Positions 20,480-29,991 of a stretch of DNA of 64,000 bases are shown piece after piece. The notes beneath the pieces were generated by a model. It ran no database searches, had not been told where the DNA came from, and saw only the letters and a list, made by a program, of their open reading frames with translations. The stretch is from Gimesia chilikensis (GTDB taxonomy: Bacteria > Planctomycetota > Planctomycetia > Planctomycetales > Planctomycetaceae). Location: positions 62,001 to 126,000 of the forward strand of contig NZ_VTSR01000004.1 of the NCBI RefSeq assembly GCF_008329715.1, given 5' to 3'. Position numbers and translations under genes: made by a program. The first letter of the stretch is position 1; each line of letters starts with the position of its first letter.

Positions 20480-23371
20480 TCAGTTCGATCGGTTGGCCAG
20501 CTTATCTTTCCCTTTGACGTGCAGTAGGACGGGGATGGAAGTCTGTCTGCCTTCCTGATCAGCACGCAGGTGGAACAGCCGGGTTGTTTCAGGCACCCAT
20601 TTCGCGGCGGTCAGGTAGAATGTTCGTTCGCTCTGATCATCCAGCAGCAATAAACCGTTCAGGCCGATGTTGTCGACAAACACGCCGTGTGGCAGATTTC
20701 GGCCGGCATATTCACGACCAAAGCCGACGACACCTTTGTAACCATCCCTCAGCACCACGACCTTAGCGGCGATTGTTTCACCTGGATGGATCGTCAGTTC
20801 CAGCGGTTTGTCTGGGATTTCAGCCAGCTGATCTCCGGCGATGCTCAATCCGTCTGAATCGAGGGCGACCATGCGAATCATCAGACGCGGCTTCTTCTGA
20901 ACCTGGACCACACCAAGAGGATTGACATTATGGCTGACTTCTTTGCCTGTGATGGTCGCGGTGGCGGAGACGTTTACACTCTTGTAACGGCTATCTGAGG
21001 GGTGGGGAGCAACCAGTGGGCCGTTCGTTTCCTCAACGGGATCGGCGTAAATTGTTCCATAAGCCCGGTCGTGACCAGCCTGAATGATGATGGGACTGGT
21101 AACATGCAGGCCAGGGGGAACATCAGAAATGTCCACGCGGATCGGACCATCAAAACCATCAATTCGCTGGGCGATCAGTTCAATTTCCTGTCCACTGCCA
21201 GCGTTGACCTTGGGATTGGCTCCATTCAGTGTCACTTTGAAATCGGGCTGACGGGGACGAACTGTCAGATCATAATGAAAATCCTGCCCTTGAAAACCTC
21301 GCACGTCCGAAACACGCACCAGGTAGGTGCCGTCCTTGGGGGCTTTGAAGATCAGTCGCGAGTCATCTCCCAGCTCGCGTCTGCCATCGTCGTTGTTCTC
21401 GTAGAAAATTGTAAACACCGGCAGTCCGTTGGGAGGTAGTTCGGTTCCCGCAGGATAGGGATCGACGATATAGCAGGGTTCGTGTAACGCATGCGTGATC
21501 GGCGAGGTGCCAAAATAGGTATAACGCCGACCGAGACCCGGATAAACGTTGAAGCCCGAGTCGGGACCACGGGGGTAGAGCCAGAGTTTGACGACTTCCC
21601 CGTTGCAATACAGGTACTCGTTCAATTCCATCTCGCGCCAGTTATGGATGCGGAAATCGTTGACGATGTTGGAATCTTTGCCGCGGAAGGTGAAATACGA
21701 GTCACGTACTGCGCGTAACAAGACTCGCGGAATCTGGTTGCCCTCAGCATTCAGAACTTCAATTTTGGAATCGAGCTTTGATTTCTTACGGGCGGCGTTA
21801 GTTTCAATCAGCCATTCCTGGCCCGCTTTGGATTGGAACTGGTACAGGTCGACATCGGTCTGTCCGGGCTGAGAGCCATTGATCAGACCGCTGGCGACGA
21901 CAGAGACTCCCTTGAGAGGCGTCGCCTGCCCAGGCTGGTTGTTGGGTTCCTGTTCTTTAATCTGCACTGCTGTCGCAGAGGCCATTGGTGTGAATTCATC
22001 TGTTTCAGGAGACTGTCGGGCAATAATCTGCCCAGTCCTGCCTGCAGGAAGGTTGGAAGGTAGTGCAAACCGCTTCAGCTGTCCGTTACTGAAGCCCACG
22101 ATGGCTGTCTGTGAATCGGGTGCGAAAGCGACCGACGTGGGGATTGCGGGCAGGTTTTCAATCACATGCAGTAACTGCAACTGGTCTGCATCCCAGATTT
22201 TCAGCGAACGGTCATCCGAAATGGAAGCCAGCCATTTCCCATCCGGGGAATAAGTGATCTGAATCACCGGGCTTTCATGCGCGAAGCGGGCAATCACCAG
22301 GGGATTGATTCTTGCCGACTTCCGGGAAACAAATCGCCATTTACGAATCCGGTTATCGGCTCCCGTGGCGACGATGTAGTTCCCGTCCGGGCTGAAGCTC
22401 ACTGATGTCTGTTCCTTGAGAGGTTGACTCAGTGTATCCAGACGTTCTCCCGTGGCAACCTGCCAGACTTTGACCGTTGCATCCGCAGAGGCACTCGCGA
22501 GTGCCGTCGAATCCGGGCTGAATGCGAGATCAAAAATCGCACCGTTGTGCCCGCTTAACGTTCTGACTTTTTTGCCGGTTGCGATATCCCAGAGAATAAT
22601 GTTGTTATCGTAACTTCCAGTCGCCAGCCATTTCTGGTCCGGGCTGACCTGTGCTGCATAGAGAACATCTTTATGGCCTACAAATTCGTGGAGCTTTTTC
22701 CCAGTACTCACTTCCCAGATGTCCGCCTGGCCGAACAACCCTGTCGTTCCCGAAGATATGATCAGCCACTTGCCATCGTTACTGAAGCGAACCGAATTCA
22801 CTTTCCCGGGCAGACCTTTGATGGTGCGTACCAGTTTGTTCGATTTCCCTGAAAGCAGGTCAATCTCAGAGAAACGGGCGATGGCAATCAGGTCGCTTGC
22901 GGGAGACCAGACCAGGGACGCAATCGGTTTGGAGATTCCCTGTGCCGGTTTGATCTCAGGAACGGTCAGTTCCATTCGCAGTGGTTCCTTGCCTGAGGGG
23001 CCTTTAGCTCCCTGGTTGATCCATTCCGTCAGTACCGTGATTTCAGCAGCCGTCAGTTTCTCGCCGCTGTCTTCCGGAGGCATTACCGGTTTAAGTTCGC
23101 CCTTGATCATGCGGATCAGGCGACTCGATTGACTGTCACCCGGCAAGACCGCAGGGCCATGTTCTCCCCCTTTGAGTAGGTCAGCGAAAGTCTCTGTCGA
23201 GAATTTTCCTTCCCCGTCGTCTGCTGTATGACAGCCTTCACAATATTTGCGGAGCAGGGGGGCGACCTGTTTTGAATAATCAATGGGCGCTTCCGCAGCC
23301 GGGGCTGACTGAGGGAGAACCAGCAGCAGGCAGGCGGTAACCAGCAGGAATTTATCAGAAAGTTTCAACAT
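20480..23371 (-). CDS. Secreted c-type cytochrome domain plus WD40 propeller protein
   Basis: This is a 963-residue exported protein. I place the start at the ATG at 23371, preceded by GAGG six bases upstream; an in-frame TTG at 23383 lies inside that Shine-Dalgarno. After the signal peptide a single heme motif, CEGCH, sits at residues 44-48 in a planctomycete cytochrome-C domain. About seven WD40 repeats follow (residues 140-450; for example GSYDNNIILWDIATGKKVRTL and SGHNGAIFDLAFSPD). Then come a pre-peptidase-like beta domain (SQPGQTDVDLYQFQ) and C-terminal beta-sandwich regions. It is the last gene of a three-gene operon with DUF1549/DUF1553 and DUF1501 proteins. Role unknown; a periplasmic redox or scaffold function is plausible. 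Confidence 0.85.
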   Translation of the reverse strand: MLKLSDKFLLVTACLLLVLPQSAPAAEAPIDYSKQVAPLLRKYCEGCHTADDGEGKFSTETFADLLKGGEHGPAVLPGDSQSSRLIRMIKGELKPVMPPEDSGEKLTAAEITVLTEWINQGAKGPSGKEPLRMELTVPEIKPAQGISKPIASLVWSPASDLIAIARFSEIDLLSGKSNKLVRTIKGLPGKVNSVRFSNDGKWLIISSGTTGLFGQADIWEVSTGKKLHEFVGHKDVLYAAQVSPDQKWLATGSYDNNIILWDIATGKKVRTLSGHNGAIFDLAFSPDSTALASASADATVKVWQVATGERLDTLSQPLKEQTSVSFSPDGNYIVATGADNRIRKWRFVSRKSARINPLVIARFAHESPVIQITYSPDGKWLASISDDRSLKIWDADQLQLLHVIENLPAIPTSVAFAPDSQTAIVGFSNGQLKRFALPSNLPAGRTGQIIARQSPETDEFTPMASATAVQIKEQEPNNQPGQATPLKGVSVVASGLINGSQPGQTDVDLYQFQSKAGQEWLIETNAARKKSKLDSKIEVLNAEGNQIPRVLLRAVRDSYFTFRGKDSNIVNDFRIHNWREMELNEYLYCNGEVVKLWLYPRGPDSGFNVYPGLGRRYTYFGTSPITHALHEPCYIVDPYPAGTELPPNGLPVFTIFYENNDDGRRELGDDSRLIFKAPKDGTYLVRVSDVRGFQGQDFHYDLTVRPRQPDFKVTLNGANPKVNAGSGQEIELIAQRIDGFDGPIRVDISDVPPGLHVTSPIIIQAGHDRAYGTIYADPVEETNGPLVAPHPSDSRYKSVNVSATATITGKEVSHNVNPLGVVQVQKKPRLMIRMVALDSDGLSIAGDQLAEIPDKPLELTIHPGETIAAKVVVLRDGYKGVVGFGREYAGRNLPHGVFVDNIGLNGLLLLDDQSERTFYLTAAKWVPETTRLFHLRADQEGRQTSIPVLLHVKGKDKLANRSN

Positions 23372-23433
23372 GGATAGCCTCAAGTGAGCGACATTAAATC
23401 ATGGTATGAATGTTGTTAATGAATTCGATCTCA

Positions 23434-25938
23434 TCAATGGTTAAACAGAAACTCGCGGCTGCTGAGCACGCCCCAGAACAGGTCTTCTACGACTTGGCGT
23501 CTTTCGGCCTGCGGGGTCTCTTTCAGAATATTGAGCAACTGGGTATTTTCCTCTGGAGTAGGTTTCCGCGAGAGGCACAGCAGATAAATCTGCTCGACCA
23601 GTTCCTGGTCTGACTGCTTCGCATTCAGCAGTTTTGTGACCCGGCTCTCTTTGGCTTTAAGTTTGTTGTTGATGGTGTCCCCATTCGAGAGGTGCAGTAC
23701 CTGAACCATCGTCGGTTCTTCGGATCGCTCGCATTCGCAGGTAATCATCCGCTCGTTGCGTCCAAAAGTCTTCAGGAAGTAGGAGATCACAGACGAATCA
23801 TATAACTGAATCGCCCGGGTCCCCTTGGGGTAGAAGTCGGTTTTCTGCGGATTCGGTTCGTAATACTTTGTGAATTCATCCGGCACTTCCGTGACCTGCG
23901 AAATAGCGTCCAGCAGGACTTCGGCCATCATCCGCCGGGGGTAGTAGCGGGAGTAGAATCGTTTTTCGTCTTTGTTCTCGGGCAGTGGTTGACTGCTGCG
24001 CTGGTAAGCAGCCGACTGCAGGATGACCCGCATCAGTGCTTTCAGATCGAAGTTCTGGTCTTTCAGATAGTCGGATGCAGCTGACAGCAGCTCTTCGTTA
24101 CTCGCGGGGTTTGATTCCCGCATGTCGTCCACCGCTTCGACCAGGCCGACCCCGAAGAAGTTGGCCCAGACGCGGTTTGTAATGGAACGGCTGAAGAAGG
24201 GGTTCTCTTTCGCAGTCAGCCAGTCTGCCAGATAGACGCGGCGGTCCTCGGGAGCATTGATGTCAATCGGCGCACCATCCAGCGGAGTGGGAGGCTGTGG
24301 TTTTCCGGTCAGTGGTTGTGCCAGATCCCCTTTAGTCGCTACAAACAGGGTGCGAATACCATCGCCTGAACCCTGGCTGCCACCCCAGCCCTTAGCTCGC
24401 ACACGGGCGAAGAAATTAGCCATCGCGTAGTATTGGCCATTGGTCCATTTTTCGAGTGGATGGTTATGACACTTCGCACAACCGATGGCCAGACCCAGAA
24501 ATGCCTGGCTCACATTTTCGGTCATGGATTCCGGATCCTGGTGGATCGCGTAAAAGTTGGTCGCGCCGTTTTCGATGCTGCTTCCCTGAGCGGTAATCAG
24601 TTCGTGAACCAGCTTGTCCCAGGGAGTGTTCTGTTTCACATGCTGATAGATCCAGTCGTGGTAGGCTTTGACTGCCTGGGGACGAATCAGTTCGCCATTG
24701 ACCAGCAACAGGTCAGACCATTTGTAGGTCCAGTAATCCACGAACTCGGGGCGGTTTAACAGCTGTTCGATCAACTGGTTTCGCTTGTCCGGGCTCTGAT
24801 CAGTGAGAAAAGCTTTGACTTCGGCAGGTGTAGGAAGGGTGCCTATCGTATCGATGTAGACCCGGCGGACAAATTCGGCATCGCTCGCCTGGGGAGAGGG
24901 GGGCAGGTTCAAACGTTTGAGCTGTTTGATGACCAGCTCATCAATGAAATTGTGTTTCGGAGATTTGGCATAGACGTCCGGATTGATGTCCTGCGGATAG
25001 GGAGACGTGATTTTGGAGATCGCGACTTTACTGGAGAAGATGCAGACAATCGCGCCTTCCCCATACCCGGTGACTTTGATATTTCCTGCTTCGTCTACCT
25101 GGGCGACGCTCTCGTTCACGGACGAAAACGCGGTCCAGCGGGTCACATCGCGGACAGAGTTGTCCGAGTAGCGGGCCTGGACCAGCAGACGCTGTGATTG
25201 TCCTTTGGTGAGAATCGAACGCCCGGGGAGGACCTGCAGGCTTTCGATGACAGCATCCTGTTCAGCCGGCGGTGTCGCCCCCTGTGCGATCCATTCGGAG
25301 AGAATCCGGTATTCGCGGGAATCGGTTTCGAAGCGGACGCCCCCTTTGTGCGGAACTGCTCCCGTTGGTTTGATCAACAGCAGACTGCGGGCCGGGTCAG
25401 ACAGTTCAATGCGTCGTCCGCGTGCCTGTTCGACAATGGTGTGGAAGTCGCCCGGGACATCATACGCTTTCAGTGAGAGACGAAAGCCCCCTTTGCCTGC
25501 CAGGGCGCCATGACAGGGCCCCGAATTACAGCCTGTCTTAGTCAGGACCGGCTCAATATCGTTGCGAAAACTCCAGCGGTGGGGCTGGTCGAGACCACTG
25601 ACGGTGACCTGGCTGGTCGATTTAGCCGAACCGGACTGGACAGTAATCTGGGCTGTGCCATTCCCGACCGGGACCGCGGTCTGGTCTTCAATCTTAACGA
25701 CGTCTGGATTACTGGATGTCAGCTGGAATGGAGTCGTGACCGGTCCAGTGACTTCGTCATTGGTCAGTGTCTGCACCGAAAGCCCCTGGCGGGCTTCACT
25801 GCCACGCAGATCGATGGTTTGCGGGAACAGCTTGATGGCGGTGTCTGTTTGAGCTGCGGCCTGAGAGTGTGCAGGGCAGAGCACGCCAGCAAGGCAGGCG
25901 ACGAGCAGGATGGATAAGACAGATGTTCGAGGAGTCAT
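23434..25938 (-). CDS. DUF1549/DUF1553 cytochrome-type protein with Ig-like N-terminus
   Basis: The 834-residue secreted protein has a signal peptide, MTPRTSVLSILLVACLAGVL. A bacterial Ig-like (Big2-type) domain spans about residues 35-115. Next comes a cytochrome-like segment in which the Cys pair is spaced C-x4-C-H (GCNSGPCHGALAGKGGF) rather than C-x2-C-H. DUF1549 follows, with DTIGTLPTPAEVKAFL and a canonical GCAKCHNHPLEKW. The C-terminal DUF1553 contains SRSITNRVWANFFGVGLVEAVDDM. These planctomycete-specific domains are secreted and uncharacterised, often paired with DUF1501 proteins, as here. It is the middle gene of the operon: 151 bases after the DUF1501 gene and 62 before the WD40 gene. 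Confidence 0.88.
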   Translation of the reverse strand: MTPRTSVLSILLVACLAGVLCPAHSQAAAQTDTAIKLFPQTIDLRGSEARQGLSVQTLTNDEVTGPVTTPFQLTSSNPDVVKIEDQTAVPVGNGTAQITVQSGSAKSTSQVTVSGLDQPHRWSFRNDIEPVLTKTGCNSGPCHGALAGKGGFRLSLKAYDVPGDFHTIVEQARGRRIELSDPARSLLLIKPTGAVPHKGGVRFETDSREYRILSEWIAQGATPPAEQDAVIESLQVLPGRSILTKGQSQRLLVQARYSDNSVRDVTRWTAFSSVNESVAQVDEAGNIKVTGYGEGAIVCIFSSKVAISKITSPYPQDINPDVYAKSPKHNFIDELVIKQLKRLNLPPSPQASDAEFVRRVYIDTIGTLPTPAEVKAFLTDQSPDKRNQLIEQLLNRPEFVDYWTYKWSDLLLVNGELIRPQAVKAYHDWIYQHVKQNTPWDKLVHELITAQGSSIENGATNFYAIHQDPESMTENVSQAFLGLAIGCAKCHNHPLEKWTNGQYYAMANFFARVRAKGWGGSQGSGDGIRTLFVATKGDLAQPLTGKPQPPTPLDGAPIDINAPEDRRVYLADWLTAKENPFFSRSITNRVWANFFGVGLVEAVDDMRESNPASNEELLSAASDYLKDQNFDLKALMRVILQSAAYQRSSQPLPENKDEKRFYSRYYPRRMMAEVLLDAISQVTEVPDEFTKYYEPNPQKTDFYPKGTRAIQLYDSSVISYFLKTFGRNERMITCECERSEEPTMVQVLHLSNGDTINNKLKAKESRVTKLLNAKQSDQELVEQIYLLCLSRKPTPEENTQLLNILKETPQAERRQVVEDLFWGVLSSREFLFNH

Positions 25939-26089
25939 TGAGCACTTCTCTTCGTGTTATAATTAAAACAGTCGTGGTTTGATCAAAGTACGTAACGGCC
26001 GCGCAGCGACAAGGGCAGTTTGTTCCTCGTTAGAGTGAGGAACTCAACGTCTATTTAGTCTCAGTTGAGGTTTGAACTGAGGTTACGCG

Positions 26090-27466
26090 TTAAAACAGTT
26101 CACGGATTTCCTGCTTACCCACATCCACCAGCGGGAAGGGGCGACCGGCGGGGCCGGGGAGCACCGTGTGCAGATCGAAGCCGAGGCTGTGGTAAACGGT
26201 CGCTGCCAGGTCCCCGGGAGAAACCGGTCGATCTGCAGGAACACCACCAATCGGATCGCTGCTGCCGACCACGCGTCCACCCTGGACGCCTCCGCCGGCA
26301 AAGTAACAGGTAAAACATTGAGGCCAGTGGTCACGGCCTCCGGCTGGATTGACTTTCGGGGTACGGCCAAATTCCGCCACGTTGCAAACCAGGGTTTCGT
26401 CCAGCATGCCCCGGTCGTACAGATCTTCAATCAAGGCGCTGTAAGCCTGGTCGTACATAGGGGCAACGATATTCTTCATCCCCTCAATGGAGGTGAAAGG
26501 TTTCGAGCCGTGAATATCCCAGGTGATTTCGTTGAACACGGTCAGGAAAGTGTTGATCGTTACGAAACGCACACCGGCTTCCACCAGACGACGGGAGAGC
26601 AGACAGCATTGCCCGAAGCGGTTCATGCCGTAACGTTCGCGGACCTTCATGGGTTCTTTGGAGAGGTCAAAGGCTTCGCGGGCCTCTTTACTGGTCATCA
26701 GACGATAAGCCGAGTGAAAATTGCCGTTGAGCAGTTTGGCGTCTTCGGTCGATTCAAAATGATCGATCGTACTGTCAACCACGTCGCGGATTTTACGACG
26801 ACGTTCCAGACGGGCCGAGCCAATTTCCTGGGGAGGCAGCATGTCGGGAACTTTAAAGTTCGGCTTGGAAGGATCAGCCATCAAGGCAAATGGATCGTGA
26901 GCTTTACCCAGGAAGCCCCCCGCCTGACCATTGGGCAAATTTCCACCGCCGCGGCCCATTGTTTCGGGGAGGACGACGTTGGCGGGCAGGTCGGTTTTAC
27001 GCCCCCGCAGATAATCGACCACCGAGCCGATGTGAGGAGTATTGATGCCACCCGTGAAGAGTCGACCGGTCTGCATCATCTGCCAGCCGGCATCGTGGAC
27101 GGCTGCCGCGGTATGATAACAGGAGCGAACCAGCGAAAACTTGTCGGCGACGCGCGCATGCAGCGGGAAAATTTCGGAAATATTGATATCGGGGGAGGCC
27201 GTATCAATGGGCTTAAAGGGACCCCGGATTTCGGACGGCGCCTCCGGCTTCATGTCGAAGGTGTCGAGCTGACTGGGGGCACCCAGATTGAAGATCATAA
27301 TCGCCGCACGGTTGTCGTTCTTCTTGTCGACCATCCCGCGTTCTTTGGCTTCGAGGTACTGTGGCAGTGAGAGCCCCATAGCGCCTAATGTACCGACTTG
27401 CAGAAAGTCTCTGCGGGTGACTCCGCTACAGGTATGCGCTGTGCCTTTGCCAGTGAACTTCAGCAT
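26090..27466 (-). CDS. DUF1501 protein, Tat-exported
   Basis: The 458-residue protein of the DUF1501 family has an alkaline-phosphatase/sulfatase-like fold. The start at 27466 has GAGG eight bases upstream; an in-frame TTG at 27478 overlaps that site. A twin-arginine signal, VTRRDFLQVGTLGAMGLSL, is clear. Family motifs seen are MIFNLGAPSQLDTFDMKPEAP near the N-terminus, FVTINTFLTVFNEITWDIHG, and LVCNVAEFGRTPKVNPAGGRDHW with the late Asp-His pair. It is first in a minus-strand operon followed by DUF1549/DUF1553 and cytochrome-WD40 proteins, and divergent from an AraC-type regulator. The partner arrangement is typical of planctomycetes; the substrate is unknown. Confidence 0.9.
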   Translation of the reverse strand: MLKFTGKGTAHTCSGVTRRDFLQVGTLGAMGLSLPQYLEAKERGMVDKKNDNRAAIMIFNLGAPSQLDTFDMKPEAPSEIRGPFKPIDTASPDINISEIFPLHARVADKFSLVRSCYHTAAAVHDAGWQMMQTGRLFTGGINTPHIGSVVDYLRGRKTDLPANVVLPETMGRGGGNLPNGQAGGFLGKAHDPFALMADPSKPNFKVPDMLPPQEIGSARLERRRKIRDVVDSTIDHFESTEDAKLLNGNFHSAYRLMTSKEAREAFDLSKEPMKVRERYGMNRFGQCCLLSRRLVEAGVRFVTINTFLTVFNEITWDIHGSKPFTSIEGMKNIVAPMYDQAYSALIEDLYDRGMLDETLVCNVAEFGRTPKVNPAGGRDHWPQCFTCYFAGGGVQGGRVVGSSDPIGGVPADRPVSPGDLAATVYHSLGFDLHTVLPGPAGRPFPLVDVGKQEIRELF

Positions 27467-27600
27467 GATGAACCTCAATCTGTGGAATACGAATTAGGAT
27501 CTGTCAGCGGTGGGGTCCGGCTATAAATTTTAGTCAGACGGAATCTGAACCACTGCGCGAATTTCCTACTCGCGCAAGAAATCCCTGATTCGTTTATTTT

Positions 27601-27674
27601 CGCATATCGTAGACGCAAAGATCAACATCGTCTTGTACGAATGACGCATAAATTTGTATTATTTACGCATGCAA
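27601..27674 (+). promoter_or_regulatory. Four CGCA-core boxes upstream of the AraC-type regulator
   Basis: Related boxes TCGCATA (27600-27606), ACGCAAA (27613-27619), ACGCATA (27644-27650) and ACGCATG (27665-27671) lie in direct orientation. The last two start 21 bases apart, two helical turns, as is usual for AraC-family half-sites. The final box overlaps the regulator's ATG at 27669. They may mediate autoregulation or control of the divergent DUF1501 operon. This is inference from spacing and location. Confidence 0.4.
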
Positions 27675-28430
27675 GATCCTCAGAAATTCCGCGACGATTT
27701 CCTGAAACGCCTTGACAACAAACTCCATCTGGAAGAACTCTTTAACTACATTCCCGATGCTTATTTCTTTGCCAAGGACGCACAGGGACGTTTTATCAAT
27801 ATCAGTCGTGCCTGGATGGATGTGCGAGCGATCCCCCGCGAGGAAGACATCATCGGCAAGACCGATTTCGACATCCATCCCCAGGATCTTGCAGAACAAT
27901 ACGTGGCTGAAGATCAGCGGGTGATGGAATCCGCCACCCCACTCCCCAACCAGGTCTGGTTAATTCCCGATCGCCAGGGAAATCTGAAATGGTATCTCTG
28001 CAGTAAGATTCCCCTGTTCGGCGATGGCGGCAAGGTGATTGGCGTGGCCGGCGTGCTACGCGACATCAAAGTTGCCGGCTCCGAATTTCAGTCTTACCAG
28101 GAACTCGACCAGGTGATCGCTTACGTTCTGGAACATTACCAGGAACGCATCCAGATTTCCGAACTGGCCGATCTGATCTTTCTTTCTGTCAGTCAGCTCG
28201 ATCGGAAATTTAAAAAGCTGTATCAGATTACTCCTCAAAAATATATTCTGCGGGTCCGCATCAACGCCGCCTGTCAGCTGCTGACGCGAACCGAAAAACG
28301 CGTGTCCGAAATCGCCCTCGAATCCGGATTTTATGATCAGAGTTATTTCACCAAACAGTTTGTCAACCTGATGGGGCTCTCTCCATCCGAGTACCGTAAA
28401 CGTTTTCGGCAAGAGACGGAGATGGCCTGA
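27669..28430 (+). CDS. PAS-domain AraC-family transcriptional regulator
   Basis: This is a 253-residue cytoplasmic regulator. The PAS domain (about residues 18-135) contains NYIPDAYFFAKDAQGRFINIS and GKTDFDIHPQDLAEQYVAED, typical of ligand- or redox-sensing PAS folds. The C-terminal AraC domain (about 150-250) has two helix-turn-helix units, with ISELADLIFLSVSQLDRKFK and the second-helix motif VSEIALESGFYDQSYFTKQF followed by GLSPSEYRKRF. The ATG at 27669 is preferred over an in-frame TTG at 27654. It is divergent from the DUF1501 operon and is likely its regulator. The inducing signal is unknown. Confidence 0.88.
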   Translation: MQDPQKFRDDFLKRLDNKLHLEELFNYIPDAYFFAKDAQGRFINISRAWMDVRAIPREEDIIGKTDFDIHPQDLAEQYVAEDQRVMESATPLPNQVWLIPDRQGNLKWYLCSKIPLFGDGGKVIGVAGVLRDIKVAGSEFQSYQELDQVIAYVLEHYQERIQISELADLIFLSVSQLDRKFKKLYQITPQKYILRVRINAACQLLTRTEKRVSEIALESGFYDQSYFTKQFVNLMGLSPSEYRKRFRQETEMA

Positions 28431-28440
28431 TTCACATTGG

Positions 28441-29928
28441 TCAGGCAATCAATTCATCAATCACGTGACCACCCACATCAGTCAGGCGGAACCGGCGTCC
28501 GCTGTAGAGGTAGGTCAGCTTTTCATGATCCATTCCCAGCAGTCGTAAGATCGTGGCGTGCAGATCATTCACATGTACTTTGTTCTCCGCTGCTTTGAAG
28601 CCGATCTCATCGGTGGCTCCATATGTCGTTCCTGCTTTGACGCCACCGCCGGCCATCCAGGTGGTAAACGCATGCGGATTATGATCGCGTCCCGGGTTGG
28701 CCCCTTTCTGAGCGATCGGCAGGCGGCCAAATTCACCACCCCAGATCACCAGCGTTTCGTCAAGCAGGCCGCGGGCTTCCAGGTCACCCAGCAAAGCCGC
28801 GATCGGCTGATCGGTTTCGCCGGCGAAGCCGCTGTGATTCCCTTTGATGTCCTGGTGGCCGTCCCAGCTCCGTTGATTCTCCATTCCGCCGGAGTAGATC
28901 TGTACGAAGCGGGTGCCCCGTTCCACCATTCGCCGTGCGATCAGACACTGTTTTGCGAAGTGCTCACACTGTTTGTTGCCAATCCCGTACTGATCCTGCA
29001 GGTGTTTCGGTTCCTTCGAAATGTCTAATGCTTCGGGAGCCGCACTCTGCATGCGATAGGCGAGCTCGAAACTTTCGATGCGGGCTGCGAGTTCCTGGTC
29101 TCCTTCGTTCTGTTCCAGATGCTGTCGATTAAGTGCTTTTACGAGATCAAGCTGCGAACGCTGGCGTCCTTTGTTGGTTAATACTGACGGAGGTTGCAGG
29201 TTGTCGATGGGCTCACCGGTTGGTCTGAGATACGTTCCCTGGTAAACGCTGGGCAGAAACCCGGCGCCCCAGTTCAGGCTGTGTCCTTTGGGGAGTCCGC
29301 GTCCCAGGGGATCGGACATCACCACGAAAGCCGGCAGGCTGTCACTTTCAGAACCCAGTCCGTAAGTGACCCAGGAACCGACACAGGGATGCCCCATTTT
29401 GGGGACGCCGCAATTCATCATGAACAGCGCGGGGCTGTGATTGTTTGATTCTGTATGCCCCGAGTGAATGAAGGCCATCTTGTCGACATGCTGGGAGAGG
29501 TGCGGGAAAATATCCGAGACCCATTTCCCTGATTCGCCATGCTGTTTGAATTTGAAGGGGCTTTTCATCAGCGGTCCGACCGCGTTTTGAAAGAAGCCGG
29601 TCTTGTTGTCAAACCCTTCCAGGGCCACGCCATCCCGCTTTTCCAGTTCGGGTTTATAATCCCATGTATCGACCTGGCTCGGTCCACCATTGATAAACAG
29701 CCAGATGACCGCTTTCGCTTTCGCGGGCATATGCGGTTCCTTCGGTGCCAGCGGATTGTTGGGACGCACAGCCGGAGCGGCCTGGCTGGTTTCCAGGAGT
29801 CCCTCCTGTTGCAGCAGGCTGAGCAGGCCCAGCGTACCGATACCGCTGCCGGCCCGTTTTAGCAGCTGTCGGCGGGCCAGTAACTGGTTGATTGAAATGG
29901 TCGGCAGTTCTGTGATGGGTTGTGACAT
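28441..29928 (-). CDS. DUF1501 protein
   Basis: This is the second DUF1501 protein of the window, 495 residues from the ATG at 29928, which has GGAG upstream. The N-terminus LARRQLLKRAGSGIGTLGLLSLL looks like an export signal with a near-Tat motif. Family landmarks are AVIWLFINGGPSQVDTWDYKPEL, GTRFVQIYSGGMENQRSWDGHQ, and WGGEFGRLPIAQ with GRDHNPHAFTTWMAGGG. It is last of a four-gene operon (sigma factor, FecR/LamG, DUF1549/DUF1553, DUF1501), 63 bases after the DUF1549/DUF1553 gene, and convergent with the AraC-type gene ten bases away. Catalytic activity is unproven for the family. Confidence 0.9.
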   Translation of the reverse strand: MSQPITELPTISINQLLARRQLLKRAGSGIGTLGLLSLLQQEGLLETSQAAPAVRPNNPLAPKEPHMPAKAKAVIWLFINGGPSQVDTWDYKPELEKRDGVALEGFDNKTGFFQNAVGPLMKSPFKFKQHGESGKWVSDIFPHLSQHVDKMAFIHSGHTESNNHSPALFMMNCGVPKMGHPCVGSWVTYGLGSESDSLPAFVVMSDPLGRGLPKGHSLNWGAGFLPSVYQGTYLRPTGEPIDNLQPPSVLTNKGRQRSQLDLVKALNRQHLEQNEGDQELAARIESFELAYRMQSAAPEALDISKEPKHLQDQYGIGNKQCEHFAKQCLIARRMVERGTRFVQIYSGGMENQRSWDGHQDIKGNHSGFAGETDQPIAALLGDLEARGLLDETLVIWGGEFGRLPIAQKGANPGRDHNPHAFTTWMAGGGVKAGTTYGATDEIGFKAAENKVHVNDLHATILRLLGMDHEKLTYLYSGRRFRLTDVGGHVIDELIA

Positions 29929-29991
29929 CCTGTTTCTCCGGATAATTCGATTGAACTGTGTATTTAAAACTGGTCTCACAGAAAGTCGCGT

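Noticed and set aside
26168-27370. 400-codon plus-strand frame opposite the DUF1501 gene
   Set aside because: It is antisense to a DUF1501 gene with clear family motifs and a Tat signal; no motif in the opposing product.
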